From an uncultured Clostridia bacterium (GTDB lineage: Bacteria > Bacillota > Clostridia > HGM11514), in contig CAKSKB010000002.1 in the NCBI GenBank assembly GCA_934464705.1, positions 62,001-126,000 of the forward strand: DNA of 64,000 bases, given 5' to 3'. The notes below the pieces were generated by a model. It was given only the letters and a program-made list of their open reading frames with translations, did no database searches and had not been told where the DNA came from. Positions 1-8,845 of this stretch are shown piece after piece. Made by a program: the position numbers and the translations under genes. The first letter of the stretch is position 1, and every line of letters begins with the position of its first letter.

Positions 1-195
1 GTTTTCTTCATCAATGGCAAACATTCTTTTGACGATGCTGTCAAAAATGTCCCGCTTGTTCTTGTAGTGCCTGTAGAGCGCACCTTTGGTGATTCCGAGT
101 TCTCCCGAAATCTCGCTGACCGAAACCGCTTCATACCCTTTTTCGGCAAACATCTTTAAAGCGGTTTTTAAAATCTTTTCTTTTGTATCAGACAT
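1..195 (-). CDS. TetR/AcrR family transcriptional regulator (C-terminus beyond window)
   Basis: Only the first 65 codons are inside the window; the gene runs off the left edge. The start is an ATG at 193-195 behind a GGAGGCG ribosome site. The visible part is a typical TetR DNA-binding domain: MSDTKEKILKTALKMFAEKG, then the helix-turn-helix around SEISGELGITKGALYRHYKN (residues about 26-45). The ligand-binding half is not visible, so the inducer and regulon are unknown. Two palindromic operators flank the -10 of its own promoter, which points to autorepression. TetR proteins of this type usually control an efflux or lipid gene next to them; that gene would lie to the left of the window. Confidence 0.9.
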   Translation of the reverse strand, partial: MSDTKEKILKTALKMFAEKGYEAVSVSEISGELGITKGALYRHYKNKRDIFDSIVKRMFAIDEEN

Positions 196-209
196 CAAAT
201 CGCCTCCAT

Positions 210-225
210 GTAAACGCGCGTTTAC
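210..225. promoter_or_regulatory. Operator 1 for the TetR regulator
   Basis: GTAAACGCGCGTTTAC is a perfect 16-base palindrome placed between the -10 and the ribosome site of the tetR gene. Its half-site GTAAAC recurs in operator 2, with centres 26 bases apart. Inference: autoregulatory TetR operator. Confidence 0.75.
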
Positions 226-229
226 TTAT

Positions 230-258
230 ATTATAGTAAACAATCGTTTACTTGTCAA
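230..258 (-). promoter_or_regulatory. Sigma-A promoter of tetR
   Basis: On the minus strand TTGACA (253-258) and TATAAT (230-235) are both exact consensus and lie 17 bases apart. The strong promoter is interleaved with the two operators. Confidence 0.85.
236..251. promoter_or_regulatory. Operator 2 for the TetR regulator
   Basis: GTAAACAATCGTTTAC has GTAAAC/GTTTAC arms around four central bases. It occupies the spacer between the -35 and -10 elements, so a bound repressor would block RNA polymerase directly. Confidence 0.75.
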
Positions 259-269
259 GTGTTTTTTTG

Positions 270-322
270 AAAAAATAAAAAAAGATTCCGATGCAGTCAT
301 ATTCTGCACCGAAATCTTCTTT
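270..322. terminator. Terminator between the SLH protein gene and tetR
   Basis: Inverted repeat of about 15 bases (near 282-317) with a few G-U pairs and T-runs on both sides. It lies just past the stop of the minus-strand SLH gene. Confidence 0.65.
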
Positions 323-329
323 TTGTTTG

Positions 330-3300
330 TTATTCGGAAATTCTTGTAAGTATTGCCGCCGCTTCCGCTCTTGTTGCGGTGTCGGACGGATTCAGTGTGG
401 TTTCGCTTTTCCCGACCATTATTCCGTTTGAAACGGTGTATTTAAGTGCGTCTGCAGCGTATTCCGAAATGCTGTCAAAATCGGAATATACCGTTAAATC
501 TGCGTCTGCCGATATATCTTTGCCTTTAAATTCGGCATATCTTGCAATGATTGCCGCCATCTGCTCGCGGGTGATGTTTTCATCGGGAGCAAACTCGGTT
601 TCGCTCATTCCGCTGATGATTTTGTTTTCATATCCCCACGAAACGGCCTTTTCATACCATGCGTCCTTTGAAACATCGGCAAAGCTTGCCGCAGCTGCGG
701 CCGGTTCGCCTTCAAGTCTGTAAAGAATGGTTATAAACATTGCCCTTGTGAGAAGTGCGTTCGGAGCAAATTCGGTTTCCGTTACTCCCTGCATAAGACC
801 TTTTTCAAACACAGCCTTTACAGAATCGAAATACCATGCGCTGCTTTCGATATCCTTAAACGGAATTTCGGTTTCGGCAGGCTTTTCATCGGGTTTTTCT
901 TCGGAGGTATCATCGGTCTTGCCGTCTGTTTTATTATCATCGGTCTTTGAACCGCCGCCGGAACTGCCGGTGCCGGTATGTCCGCCTCCGTCCCAGTCTT
1001 CGGTGTTTTCTTCTTTTGTCCAGTCCTCGGTATAATAGAGCAAAACTTTTGCGCCCGAACTGAGTTTGTAATCGCTTATTCCGACGCTCGGGATTTTGCC
1101 GTTGACCTTATACATCCAGCCGCTGTTTGCGCCCTTATCCGCATTGCTGAGGGTGAAGCCGCTTTTTGTTACCGACCTGATATAGCCGCTTTCGATACCG
1201 TCCGCCGTTATGCCTTCGCCTTCCAGTGCGGTTTTAAGAAGGTCCGCAACGGTTGAGCCTCTCTGCACGGTAACCGATTTTGAAAGCCATTCTTCGCCGT
1301 CTGCGTCAATTGTGAGCACTGCGGTAATATTTTTTGAAGCCGTTCCGCCGGAGGGGGTATCGGTATCTTCTTCGCCCTCGGTTTTTCCCTCATTGCTTGA
1401 GATGAAGTCTTCTACGGTTTTGTTAATAATGTTTCCGCCCGAAACATTGAGAGAATATATATTGAAGGAACTGCAATTTTCAAGCTGGCGGAGAACAATC
1501 AGTGCGCGGAATCCCTGTTCCGTTGCAAGCGCCGTTGCTTTATCAAAGGCATCCCCGTCACGGTAGCCTGTTGCGAAGCCGTTTGCGCCATCGTTGACAT
1601 AGAGCATAAGCGCATTTTCAAGCGAGCAGCCGTTTTTGATAAATCTCGGGTCTGAGGAAGGCTTAATGCCCATCGCCGCAAGACCTGTTATTACCATTGC
1701 GTCGGAATTTACATTTCCGTATGAGCCGTTTTCGCCCTGTGCGGCGGACAGTCCGCTTACTGCCTTGTCCGCAAATCCCTTTACGGTTTCGCTGCTGCCG
1801 TAAAATCTTGCGAGGGCCGCAAGCGCTGTGCCTGTCGTATCAACATCGTCGTACTTTTCGCCGCCCCAGATTGAATAAAAAAGTCCGTTTTCGCCCTGAG
1901 CCGATATGATTGTTGAAATAAGAGCGTTTCTCTGCTCATCAGAAAGCTTAAGCTGACCTGCCTCCTCCGCAAGGAGAACCCACGGAGCGGTATAATAGCT
2001 GCTTCCGAAATCCATTTTGCCGAGCTTTTCGGCATTGCTGTAAGATTCCGTTTTACCGAACGCTGTAAGCTTTTCTGTGTTTACGCCGAGCGCCGAAAGA
2101 ATAATTTCCGCTTTTGCGCGGTCGGTTACAAGAGGAGTGGTCTTGGCGAGTGCATTTACGGTCAGATTTTTATAGTTTTCCTTGTCCGTTTTGTTCTCGC
2201 CGAAACCGAGTTTTTCATAAACAGCACAGTCAAATACTGCCCATTCGCTCCATTTGCCGGCATAGCTTGCCGCAATTTTATCCATGAGCGAATCCGCCTT
2301 TGAATCCGAAGGATAAATATTTACCGTTACGGGTTTTCTGAGGCTTGCGTTTTCGCTTTCAAATTTAAGTGTTGCGGTTTCTTCTATGACCTTTGCGGTT
2401 TCGTTCGGTTTAACGAGAGAAATTCCGTTTTCATCGCAGGAAATATATCCTTTTGTGATGTCCTTTTCGCCCTGCGATGCGGAAAGTTTTATGGTTTCGT
2501 CCGCTGTTTCGCCGTCTTTTATAAGGTTGAGTGCACCCTCTTTATATGCGGCAATGACATCGCTGTATTTTGCGGATTCCAAAACAAGTTCGTTTGTAAT
2601 TTCGCCTTTTTCGGCGGTGTTTTCACCGCTGTCGGTTACATTCGCAAGAGTGCCCTTGCCCCAAAGGCGGTTTGAATGCCCGTCAAGTCCCGAAATTGCG
2701 CCGGAAACGGAGCAGCCGTTTATGCTCGGCTTGAAATCTCCGGTCTGATATCCTGCCTGTCCCAAAAGTCCGCCGACGGTGCACCCGGGAGCATAAATAT
2801 CACCTGTGTTTTCACAGTTTTCAAGCTGTACGCAGTTTGCGTTCGAGCCGACAATTCCTCCGACATAAGCCTCTTTTTCGGAACCGGTAACCATGATAAA
2901 TCCGTTGTTTTTGCTGCCGCTTACGGTAAGGCGGATGTTTTCCCACTTGTATTCCACGCTGTCGTCATATCCGCCGACGATGCCGCCTACTCCCGCAGAA
3001 CCTCTCGCAAGCGATGAAACGGAGGCGTTATTGACGCAGTTTTCTATTGTGACATTTCCTCTTGCCCTTGCCGCTATTCCTCCGACAAAAGCATAGGGTT
3101 CGGAGCAGTAAATTTCACCGTTTACGGTAAGATTTTTAACTGCTGCCCCTTCGAGGCATCCGAAAAATCCGAAATAGCTTAAATTCGGGTTGTCAACCGT
3201 TACAGTGACGGAGTGACCGTTTCCATCGAAGCTTCCTTTGAATGAATACGCCGAGTTTTTGCCGAGGGGCGTCCAGCTGCCCTTAACGGTTACATCGTTT

Positions 3301-4757
3301 TCAAGGCTGACAAAAGAGTCCGAGGATTTTCCGTCATTTACAAGTGCCGCAAGGCTTAAAAGCTCGCTTGCCTTTGTGATTCTGTAGGGGTCTTCTTCCG
3401 TTCCGGCGCCCTGAAGTTCTGCCGGTTTATAAGAAAGATGCACCCATACGGTTTTGACTGTTTCGTTATCTTCATCGCCTACGGTGAAGGTCTGATCCTT
3501 TACATCGTAGTAATCCGAAAGATTTGTTACTTCATATTTATATTCGCCTTTTTCGGAAAGAAGATATTCTCCGTTTTCCGGAATAATTTCTTCATCGCCT
3601 TTGAATAATCTGACGGTTCCGTCTTCCGTTCCCTCAAATTTCACCGTGCATGAATATGCGGGTTCCGGGGGTGCCGGAGGTTCGGTGGGGTTCCATACCG
3701 GAACGGGATAATTATCAAACTCGCCTTCTCTTACTTCAAAACCTTCAAGCGGAAGGGCTTTTAATTCGTCCGTTGTTTTTCCCTCTGCCGAAACGCTGCC
3801 GGAATAGAGCATTTCAAACTTGCTCCACGAGGAAGGAGAGGGGTTTTTGTCAGTATCATAATAGAAGTTTTTGCTTTCAATCGGGAAACTTGAGCGGCTG
3901 TAGCAAACGCCGTACTGTTTGGATCCCTTTATTTTTGCGCCGAGGTAAGTGTTTTTGAGACTGAGAGAACCGTTTGTTGAGTTAACCCATGAAAGCACGC
4001 CTCCGGCATACTGGGCAGAGCCCGAAATATCGCCTAGGATTGCGCAGTTTTCAACGCTGAGCGTTGTATAATACTGAGAAACGCCGAGAATCGTACCGGC
4101 ATAATTTGATTTTGCGGCTGTGATTGCAACGCTGCTTACCGTGTTTTTGACGGAAAGCGTGGTTTTATCATTTATGCTGCCGCTTGCCGAACCTGCAATT
4201 CCGCCGAGATAGGTGTTCGTTGTGGCAGAGTTGCTCTCGATTTTTCCGTTTACGATACAGTTGTCTATCGTAACATTTGAACCGTCGCTTATAAGACCGG
4301 CAATCACACCGGCATAGTTATAATTGTCTATGCCTTCCGTTATTGAAGCGTTTTCAAAGATTATATCGCGGACCGTCGCATTGCCTGAAATTTCGCCGAT
4401 AAGACCGGTATATACTATTACCGAACCGGAAGTATATGAGTAACTGCCTTTGCCGCCCTTAAGAGAGAGGTTTTTGATTTTATGACCGTAGCCCATAAAT
4501 GCGCCGGTGAGCTTTTTTATAAAGCTTGTCTGCGGTTCGGTTCCGCTCATATCGATATCGTCTGCGAGCGAAACATATCCCACTTCGGAAAGTTCCGAAA
4601 GAGCCGAAAGCTGCTCTGCATTTTCGATTATGTAGGGGTCTGCCTCCGTTCCGGAGCCTTTAAGCTCCGCTGCAAATGCAACAGCGCTCATGCACGAGAG
4701 AATCATAACCAGTGCAAGAAGGAGCGCAAGCGATTTGCCGAATACTGTCCTTTTCAT
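330..4757 (-). CDS. SLH-anchored transcobalamin-like surface protein (GLUG repeats, alpha/alpha barrel, DUF4430, three SLH)
   Basis: Predicted secreted protein of 1475 residues. A signal peptide (MKRTVFGKSLALLLALVM...) is followed by GLUG-type beta-helix repeats (about 60-330 and 470-690, with GGIAG/GGIVG cores) split by a beta-sandwich-like insert (about 367-440). Next come a prenyltransferase/squalene-cyclase-like alpha/alpha barrel (about 822-1120), a DUF4430 domain with its GWMYKVNG motif (about 1142-1246), a Gly/Asp/Lys-rich linker and three SLH domains (about 1299-1475) that would bind the cell wall. Barrel plus DUF4430 is the layout of the vertebrate B12 carriers intrinsic factor and transcobalamin. 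The gene lies behind a cobalamin riboswitch with a terminator, so it should be off when B12 is plentiful. Inference: captures cobalamin or a corrinoid at the cell surface. The start at 4757 is preferred because an in-frame ATG seven codons upstream has no ribosome site. No B12 ABC transporter is in the window. Confidence 0.8.
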   Translation of the reverse strand: MKRTVFGKSLALLLALVMILSCMSAVAFAAELKGSGTEADPYIIENAEQLSALSELSEVGYVSLADDIDMSGTEPQTSFIKKLTGAFMGYGHKIKNLSLKGGKGSYSYTSGSVIVYTGLIGEISGNATVRDIIFENASITEGIDNYNYAGVIAGLISDGSNVTIDNCIVNGKIESNSATTNTYLGGIAGSASGSINDKTTLSVKNTVSSVAITAAKSNYAGTILGVSQYYTTLSVENCAILGDISGSAQYAGGVLSWVNSTNGSLSLKNTYLGAKIKGSKQYGVCYSRSSFPIESKNFYYDTDKNPSPSSWSKFEMLYSGSVSAEGKTTDELKALPLEGFEVREGEFDNYPVPVWNPTEPPAPPEPAYSCTVKFEGTEDGTVRLFKGDEEIIPENGEYLLSEKGEYKYEVTNLSDYYDVKDQTFTVGDEDNETVKTVWVHLSYKPAELQGAGTEEDPYRITKASELLSLAALVNDGKSSDSFVSLENDVTVKGSWTPLGKNSAYSFKGSFDGNGHSVTVTVDNPNLSYFGFFGCLEGAAVKNLTVNGEIYCSEPYAFVGGIAARARGNVTIENCVNNASVSSLARGSAGVGGIVGGYDDSVEYKWENIRLTVSGSKNNGFIMVTGSEKEAYVGGIVGSNANCVQLENCENTGDIYAPGCTVGGLLGQAGYQTGDFKPSINGCSVSGAISGLDGHSNRLWGKGTLANVTDSGENTAEKGEITNELVLESAKYSDVIAAYKEGALNLIKDGETADETIKLSASQGEKDITKGYISCDENGISLVKPNETAKVIEETATLKFESENASLRKPVTVNIYPSDSKADSLMDKIAASYAGKWSEWAVFDCAVYEKLGFGENKTDKENYKNLTVNALAKTTPLVTDRAKAEIILSALGVNTEKLTAFGKTESYSNAEKLGKMDFGSSYYTAPWVLLAEEAGQLKLSDEQRNALISTIISAQGENGLFYSIWGGEKYDDVDTTGTALAALARFYGSSETVKGFADKAVSGLSAAQGENGSYGNVNSDAMVITGLAAMGIKPSSDPRFIKNGCSLENALMLYVNDGANGFATGYRDGDAFDKATALATEQGFRALIVLRQLENCSSFNIYSLNVSGGNIINKTVEDFISSNEGKTEGEEDTDTPSGGTASKNITAVLTIDADGEEWLSKSVTVQRGSTVADLLKTALEGEGITADGIESGYIRSVTKSGFTLSNADKGANSGWMYKVNGKIPSVGISDYKLSSGAKVLLYYTEDWTKEENTEDWDGGGHTGTGSSGGGSKTDDNKTDGKTDDTSEEKPDEKPAETEIPFKDIESSAWYFDSVKAVFEKGLMQGVTETEFAPNALLTRAMFITILYRLEGEPAAAAASFADVSKDAWYEKAVSWGYENKIISGMSETEFAPDENITREQMAAIIARYAEFKGKDISADADLTVYSDFDSISEYAADALKYTVSNGIMVGKSETTLNPSDTATRAEAAAILTRISE

Positions 4758-4802
4758 TGTTTTTACCTGACCTTTCATGAATAATTTATTTATATAAACC
4801 GC

Positions 4803-4833
4803 AAAAAAGCGGTAATCTTAAAAAGATTACCGC
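4803..4833 (-). terminator. Riboswitch expression-platform terminator
   Basis: Perfect 11-base stem GCGGTAATCTT/AAGATTACCGC (4809-4833), followed on the minus strand by six U. It lies between the cobalamin aptamer and the start codon of the surface protein, so it is the likely B12-dependent attenuator. Confidence 0.9.
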
Positions 4834-4892
4834 AGCGGACTTTTTTCTGCACACAAACAATACAGCACACCCACAAAAAAGATGTACCCGAT

Positions 4893-5097
4893 AAACGCCA
4901 AGCAGGTCTTCTGACTCGCTCCGTAAAAATATCTTATGCCGCCTGCCTTCTCAGTTTCCCAATGACTGACTTTCGTCAACGGCGGCAAAAGCGTTCCGGA
5001 ACATACAGCGACCGTCATCGTCCGGGATTCTCACCCGGTTCCCTTTTCACCTCATATGCCTCCCGAGGGCATATGCGACACTTTGCGCAGTTATTCA
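4893..5097 (-). promoter_or_regulatory. Cobalamin (B12) riboswitch
   Basis: Read on the minus strand, this leader carries the conserved cobalamin aptamer blocks in order: GAGGTGAAAAGGGAA, GGGTGAGAATCCC, GACGGTCGCTGTA, a B12-box-like GTCAGTCATTGGGAAACTGA, and the closing GTCAGAAGACCTGCTTGG. The long peripheral stem GCATATGCC/GGCATATG is also present. It is followed by an intrinsic terminator and then the gene for the SLH/DUF4430 protein. Cobalamin riboswitches normally turn off B12 synthesis or uptake genes when the vitamin is bound. Confidence 0.92.
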
Positions 5098-5111
5098 ATT
5101 TTACAAACCAA

Positions 5112-5140
5112 AGTATAGCACAACCGCCGGGGTTTGTCAA
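5112..5140 (-). promoter_or_regulatory. Promoter of the cobalamin riboswitch transcript
   Basis: Minus-strand TTGACA (5135-5140), 17 bases, TATACT (5112-5117). It starts transcription about 10 bases before the aptamer and abuts the stop codon of the upstream vanW gene, so the surface protein has its own transcription unit. Confidence 0.85.
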
Positions 5141-5143
5141 GCG

Positions 5144-6694
5144 TTATTTGCCTGTTTCAACTATTTTCGGAATCTGTGCGTATCGGCTGGTGGTGATTTT
5201 AACCGTGCTCTGTTCCGCTCCTCCGATTTTGACGGTTTTATAGGTTTCAACCACGCTCCCGTCCGAGCCGTTCTGCTTGATTTTCTTTTCGCCTTTGGGG
5301 AGTTTATCGGTTTCAACCTCTTTTGTTTCAAAAGGTATGGTTTCAATCTTCTTGTTGGTTATAACGATTTCCTTTGTAGGGTCGGTATCAATACCCAAAA
5401 GCCTTATTTTCATAGTTCCGCCGACTGCCGAAGCCTCGATTTTCAGCGGATATCCGGTTGAATTTTCAAATTTGAAGTCTATATACGGCGTTGCGATTGT
5501 TGCGTCCATTCCGGCAGGAACATACCCGACCGGCATGGAGTGGTTAACCCGTTCGGTAACATTCAAATCAGCGTAGAGCACGGCGCAGTAAAGCGTCGAT
5601 GAACCCTGGCATATGCCCCCGGCAACGCCTGTTGCAACCTCGCCGTCGGCATATATCGGAGCGTCCACATAGCCCTCCTCGTATGTTCCGCTGCCGACCG
5701 CCCCGACATACGAAAACACCTCGCCCGGCAGAAGTTCGGTTCCGTTAAGCTTTGAACATGCAAGTTCTAAATTCTTCACCCTCCCGGTGTTTCCGACGGT
5801 ATAAGAGGACGAGTATGAGCTGAGTTCATCACGGTACATACCGGTAAAAAGCATATCTTTGGTTACCTCGGGTTTGGTTGCCGCAATCGGAATATAAGCC
5901 TCGCCGCCCTTTGCTTTATCGAGAATCTTCTGTGCGGTTTTTGTGTTGAAATCCACGCCGATTTTGCCGTCCGTTGCCGTAATATGACCGCTTTCGTCTT
6001 TAGTATATTCCGCATTTTCCGGTTCGCACGCAAAAATTTTGTGCAGCTTTTCGGCAGAATACACCGTAGGTTCACACTCTGTGATTTTAAGCTTTATGCT
6101 GCCTTTTTTCCCTCTGAACATATGGTCGGAAATATCATTTTTGAGTTTTTCACGGTCTATTCCCATGCCCCGTTTTCCGGGGATAACCACGATTTGCTCG
6201 GGTTCAACAACATAGTTTGCCGGAACGAACGGGTTTTCGATGCCTTCGGTGAACGGCGCCAGAATATCGGTCAGGATATCGTCGCTTATATCAAGAGCCG
6301 CCCTGACCTCAAATCCTTCAAGCTTTGCGCCTATAAGCTTTTTAAGACGGCTCATCTTAGAACCGCTTTTTCCGTAGGCGAACGCATTGTCAACCGTTTC
6401 CGAAACATCTATTTCGGGCGAAAGCTCATCGGTTGTAAGCCAGAGTATTTCAGAGCCGCACACAAGCTCGATGTTTTTGTTTTCGGACTCCCCGGGAAGG
6501 TTTTCCCTTATCGTCTGTCTTGCGGCAACCCTTGACATTCCGCCGATATCCACCCCGAAAACCGTAACGCCGTCCGCTACCGTTTCGGTGTTTTTGAGCA
6601 TGAAGTGAGCATATACGGCGCCCGACGCAATAAGAATTGCCAGAACCCCGGAAATAATTATTATTGAAATTTTAAGCGTTTTTTTCTTTGCCAT
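5144..6694 (-). CDS. VanW family protein with G5 domain
   Basis: 516 residues. One N-terminal membrane segment (ISIIIISGVLAILIASGAVYA) leads to an extracellular part. Residues about 80-260 resemble peptidoglycan-binding-4 repeats. The VanW domain follows with its signature block (GAVGSGTYEEGYVDAPIY, then GGICQGSSTLYCAVLYA and MPVGYVPAGMDATI). A G5-like domain rich in TKEVE/KGEK strands closes the protein. VanW proteins are cell-wall associated but their activity is not established. The start at 6694 overlaps the stop of the Nudix gene (TAATG) behind AAGAAGGC, implying translational coupling. A further-upstream in-frame start lies inside the Nudix gene and is unlikely. Confidence 0.88.
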   Translation of the reverse strand: MAKKKTLKISIIIISGVLAILIASGAVYAHFMLKNTETVADGVTVFGVDIGGMSRVAARQTIRENLPGESENKNIELVCGSEILWLTTDELSPEIDVSETVDNAFAYGKSGSKMSRLKKLIGAKLEGFEVRAALDISDDILTDILAPFTEGIENPFVPANYVVEPEQIVVIPGKRGMGIDREKLKNDISDHMFRGKKGSIKLKITECEPTVYSAEKLHKIFACEPENAEYTKDESGHITATDGKIGVDFNTKTAQKILDKAKGGEAYIPIAATKPEVTKDMLFTGMYRDELSSYSSSYTVGNTGRVKNLELACSKLNGTELLPGEVFSYVGAVGSGTYEEGYVDAPIYADGEVATGVAGGICQGSSTLYCAVLYADLNVTERVNHSMPVGYVPAGMDATIATPYIDFKFENSTGYPLKIEASAVGGTMKIRLLGIDTDPTKEIVITNKKIETIPFETKEVETDKLPKGEKKIKQNGSDGSVVETYKTVKIGGAEQSTVKITTSRYAQIPKIVETGK

Positions 6695-7278
6695 TATATT
6701 TTGCCTTCTTCGCTTTTTAAAAACGGAATTATAAATGAAGTCGTCTGATAACGAAAGCTCCTCCAATCGCCCTTGGAGTCGCCCTTTTCTTTGAGTTTTT
6801 CGGATATTTTAATCAGAAATCCGAGGTCAGCTTCCGCAAATTCGCTTATTTCGTTCTGGGTTGCGTCCTCAATAATATTTCCCGAAATTTCTTTCATGCG
6901 GAACACGAATGAATAAAAATCAAGATGCTCTCCGCCGTAGCTTATATCGTATTTAACCGCACCGAGAAAACGCTTCAGTTCTACCTTTACGCCCAGTTCC
7001 TCGCCGATTTCGCGGTAAAGCGCCGACAGAACGCTTTCGCCGAAGCGTATTCCGCCTGTCGGGATTCGGTAAACGCCTTCCGGATAGACTGAATTTCTTA
7101 TAACCACGAACCTTCCGTTTTTGCGCTCAAGTGCAAACGCAACCTCGCCGCAGCGGTCTTTCACGGTGGTTCTTTTGAACGAATTAAAGAACTTCTTGCT
7201 GCCGAAGTCCAGATGAACGCATTTGAGTTTTGCGTTTCCGCCGAATTTTTTGTTAAGCTTTTCAAATTGTTTCATCAT
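6694..7278 (-). CDS. Nudix hydrolase
   Basis: 194 residues if started at the ATG at 7278. The Nudix box is complete: G75 GIRFGE, then REIGEELGV (residues 75-97), which binds the metal and catalyses diphosphate cleavage. Upstream GEVAFALERKNGRFVVIRN is the usual first strand pair of the fold. The substrate cannot be told from sequence. The ribosome site GGAGGTG at 7293-7299 is 14 bases from this ATG, so a non-ATG start closer to it (for example CTG at 7285-7287) is possible. First gene of a two-gene operon with vanW. Confidence 0.85.
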   Translation of the reverse strand: MMKQFEKLNKKFGGNAKLKCVHLDFGSKKFFNSFKRTTVKDRCGEVAFALERKNGRFVVIRNSVYPEGVYRIPTGGIRFGESVLSALYREIGEELGVKVELKRFLGAVKYDISYGGEHLDFYSFVFRMKEISGNIIEDATQNEISEFAEADLGFLIKISEKLKEKGDSKGDWRSFRYQTTSFIIPFLKSEEGKI

Positions 7279-7318
7279 TTCGTCCAGCGGAAACACCTCC
7301 AAATATCACTATTATACT

Positions 7319-7347
7319 ATTATACATCAAAATAATAATTATGTAAA
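7319..7347 (-). promoter_or_regulatory. Promoter of the Nudix-vanW operon
   Basis: Minus-strand TTTACA (7342-7347), 17 bases, TATAAT (7319-7324). Confidence 0.7.
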
Positions 7348-7422
7348 TACAATTTTTAATAATTAATTTTAATGTAATAAAAACACTGCCCCGCAAATAA
7401 ACTCAAACAAGAGGTGATAATC

Positions 7423-8463
7423 GTGAAGAAAAGCTTTCGGAGCGCCGCTTTTGTGATTAGAAAGCGGCAGCTTGCGGCTGTACCTATACTTATTATGATT
7501 GTAATTCTGACGAAAATAAGCTTTAGTGTGCCGTGCAGCCGTCTTATATTTAAAACCGCACTTTTATGCATGGACAACTCCGAAAGTGTTTTCGGAGGCT
7601 ATAAATCGGTGTTCGCAAGTTCCAACATTGTGTTTGCTTCTGCCGCCAAAGAACTTAAGGCGGCCGCCGAACCGGTGGCTGCTGCGCCCGAGCCCGAGCC
7701 GCAGCCCGAGGAATCCGCTGCCGCACCGGCTTCAAAGGCGATTTCCATTCCGTCGTCGGGAACGCAGATAAAAAACCATACAAGCTTTGCGGTCGATACG
7801 GATGCGCTCTTTGGCCGTGATATTGATTTTCTTCCGGTTGAGATTGATTCTGCAGAGCCGCAGGTGCTGATTTTTCATACTCATACAACGGAAAGCTTTG
7901 AGGGTTCCGACAGAACCGATGATGAAGAAAAAAATGTTGTTGCCGTCGGAAATGTAATAGAAAAGTGCCTTTCCGACAGGGGGGTGAATGTCCTGCACTG
8001 CAAAACCGTACACGATTACGATTATAATGGTTCATATCTCCGAAGCTACGAAACGGTCGAGACGCTGCTTGCCGAGAATCCGTCCGTGAAGGTCGTTCTC
8101 GATGTGCACCGTGACGGCATAACATACGAGGACGGCTCGGGGCTTCGCGTTACCGCCGATATTAACGGCGAAACCCAGGCGCAGTTCATGCTTGTTCTCG
8201 GAACGGACGAGGGCGGACTTTATCATCCGAACTGGGAACAGAATCTGTCATTCGGGCTTAAAATTCAGCAGAGCATGAACGAAAAATATCCCGGGCTGGC
8301 AAGACCTCTCGATTTGCGTACCGAGCGCTTCAATCAGTGCCTTTCGCCCGGAATGTTAATCGTGGAATGCGGTGGAAACGGAAACACTCTCGATGAAGTA
8401 AAACGGGGTGCGGTATCGTTTTCCGACGCACTTTTTGATGTGATTACGGCTCAAAACCGGTAA
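7423..8463 (+). CDS. spoIIP: Stage II sporulation protein P (SpoIIP)
   Basis: 346 residues, GTG start at 7423 six bases after GAGGTG. An N-terminal membrane segment (LAAVPILIMIVILTKISF) and a Pro/Glu/Ala-rich linker precede the SpoIIP amidase/endopeptidase domain. Family blocks seen are VLIFHTHTTESF, then VVAVGNVIEKCLSDRGVNVLH, VVLDVHRDGI and MLIVECGGNGNT. SpoIIP works with SpoIID and SpoIIM to remove septal peptidoglycan so that the mother cell can engulf the forespore. The order spoIIP-rpsT resembles the rpsT-gpr-spoIIP cluster of Bacillus, with gpr absent here and the order inverted. It supports an endospore-forming lineage. Confidence 0.93.
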   Translation: MKKSFRSAAFVIRKRQLAAVPILIMIVILTKISFSVPCSRLIFKTALLCMDNSESVFGGYKSVFASSNIVFASAAKELKAAAEPVAAAPEPEPQPEESAAAPASKAISIPSSGTQIKNHTSFAVDTDALFGRDIDFLPVEIDSAEPQVLIFHTHTTESFEGSDRTDDEEKNVVAVGNVIEKCLSDRGVNVLHCKTVHDYDYNGSYLRSYETVETLLAENPSVKVVLDVHRDGITYEDGSGLRVTADINGETQAQFMLVLGTDEGGLYHPNWEQNLSFGLKIQQSMNEKYPGLARPLDLRTERFNQCLSPGMLIVECGGNGNTLDEVKRGAVSFSDALFDVITAQNR

Positions 8464-8499
8464 AATCATTAAAAAAATTAATTTTTTTGAAAAAAATGC

Positions 8500-8528
8500 T
8501 TGATTTTTTGCGGATAATGTGTTAAACT
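8500..8528 (+). promoter_or_regulatory. rpsT promoter
   Basis: TTGATT (8500-8505), 17 bases, TAAACT (8523-8528), followed by a short leader and the GGGAGGTG ribosome site at 8553-8560. Confidence 0.7.
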
Positions 8529-8566
8529 TTATGTTATGAATGAATAGGTATCGGGAGGTGAACGAT

Positions 8567-8827
8567 TTGCCTAATACAGTATCTGCTATCAAGAAGGTAA
8601 GAGTTATTAAAACAAAAACTCTGAGAAATCAGATGATTAAGTCTGCTTTAAAGACTGCTCTTAAGAATTTCGACGCTGCACTCGAATCGGGTGACGCTCA
8701 GGTTAAGACAGACGCTTTCAAGCTTGCTGTTAAAAAGCTTGACCAGGCTGCTGCAAAGGGTATTCTTCATAAGAATAACGCTGCACATAAAAAGGCTCAG
8801 CTTGCATCTAAGCTCGCAAAAGCGTAA
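8567..8827 (+). CDS. rpsT: 30S ribosomal protein S20
   Basis: 86 residues, helical and rich in Lys and Ala: MPNTVSAIKKVRVIKTKTLR, then AKGILHKNNAAHKKAQLASKL near the C-terminus. S20 binds 16S rRNA early in 30S assembly. The start is a TTG six bases after GGGAGGTG; a weak UUG start is also used by E. coli rpsT, where it takes part in autoregulation. An in-frame ATG farther upstream overlaps the promoter region and is rejected. Single-gene unit with its own promoter and terminator. Confidence 0.95.
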   Translation: MPNTVSAIKKVRVIKTKTLRNQMIKSALKTALKNFDAALESGDAQVKTDAFKLAVKKLDQAAAKGILHKNNAAHKKAQLASKLAKA

Positions 8828-8845
8828 AATTTTAACTTTACCTTT

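Noticed and set aside
4827..5243. Short open frames overlapping the riboswitch region
   Set aside because: They run through the conserved aptamer and terminator and have no ribosome sites.
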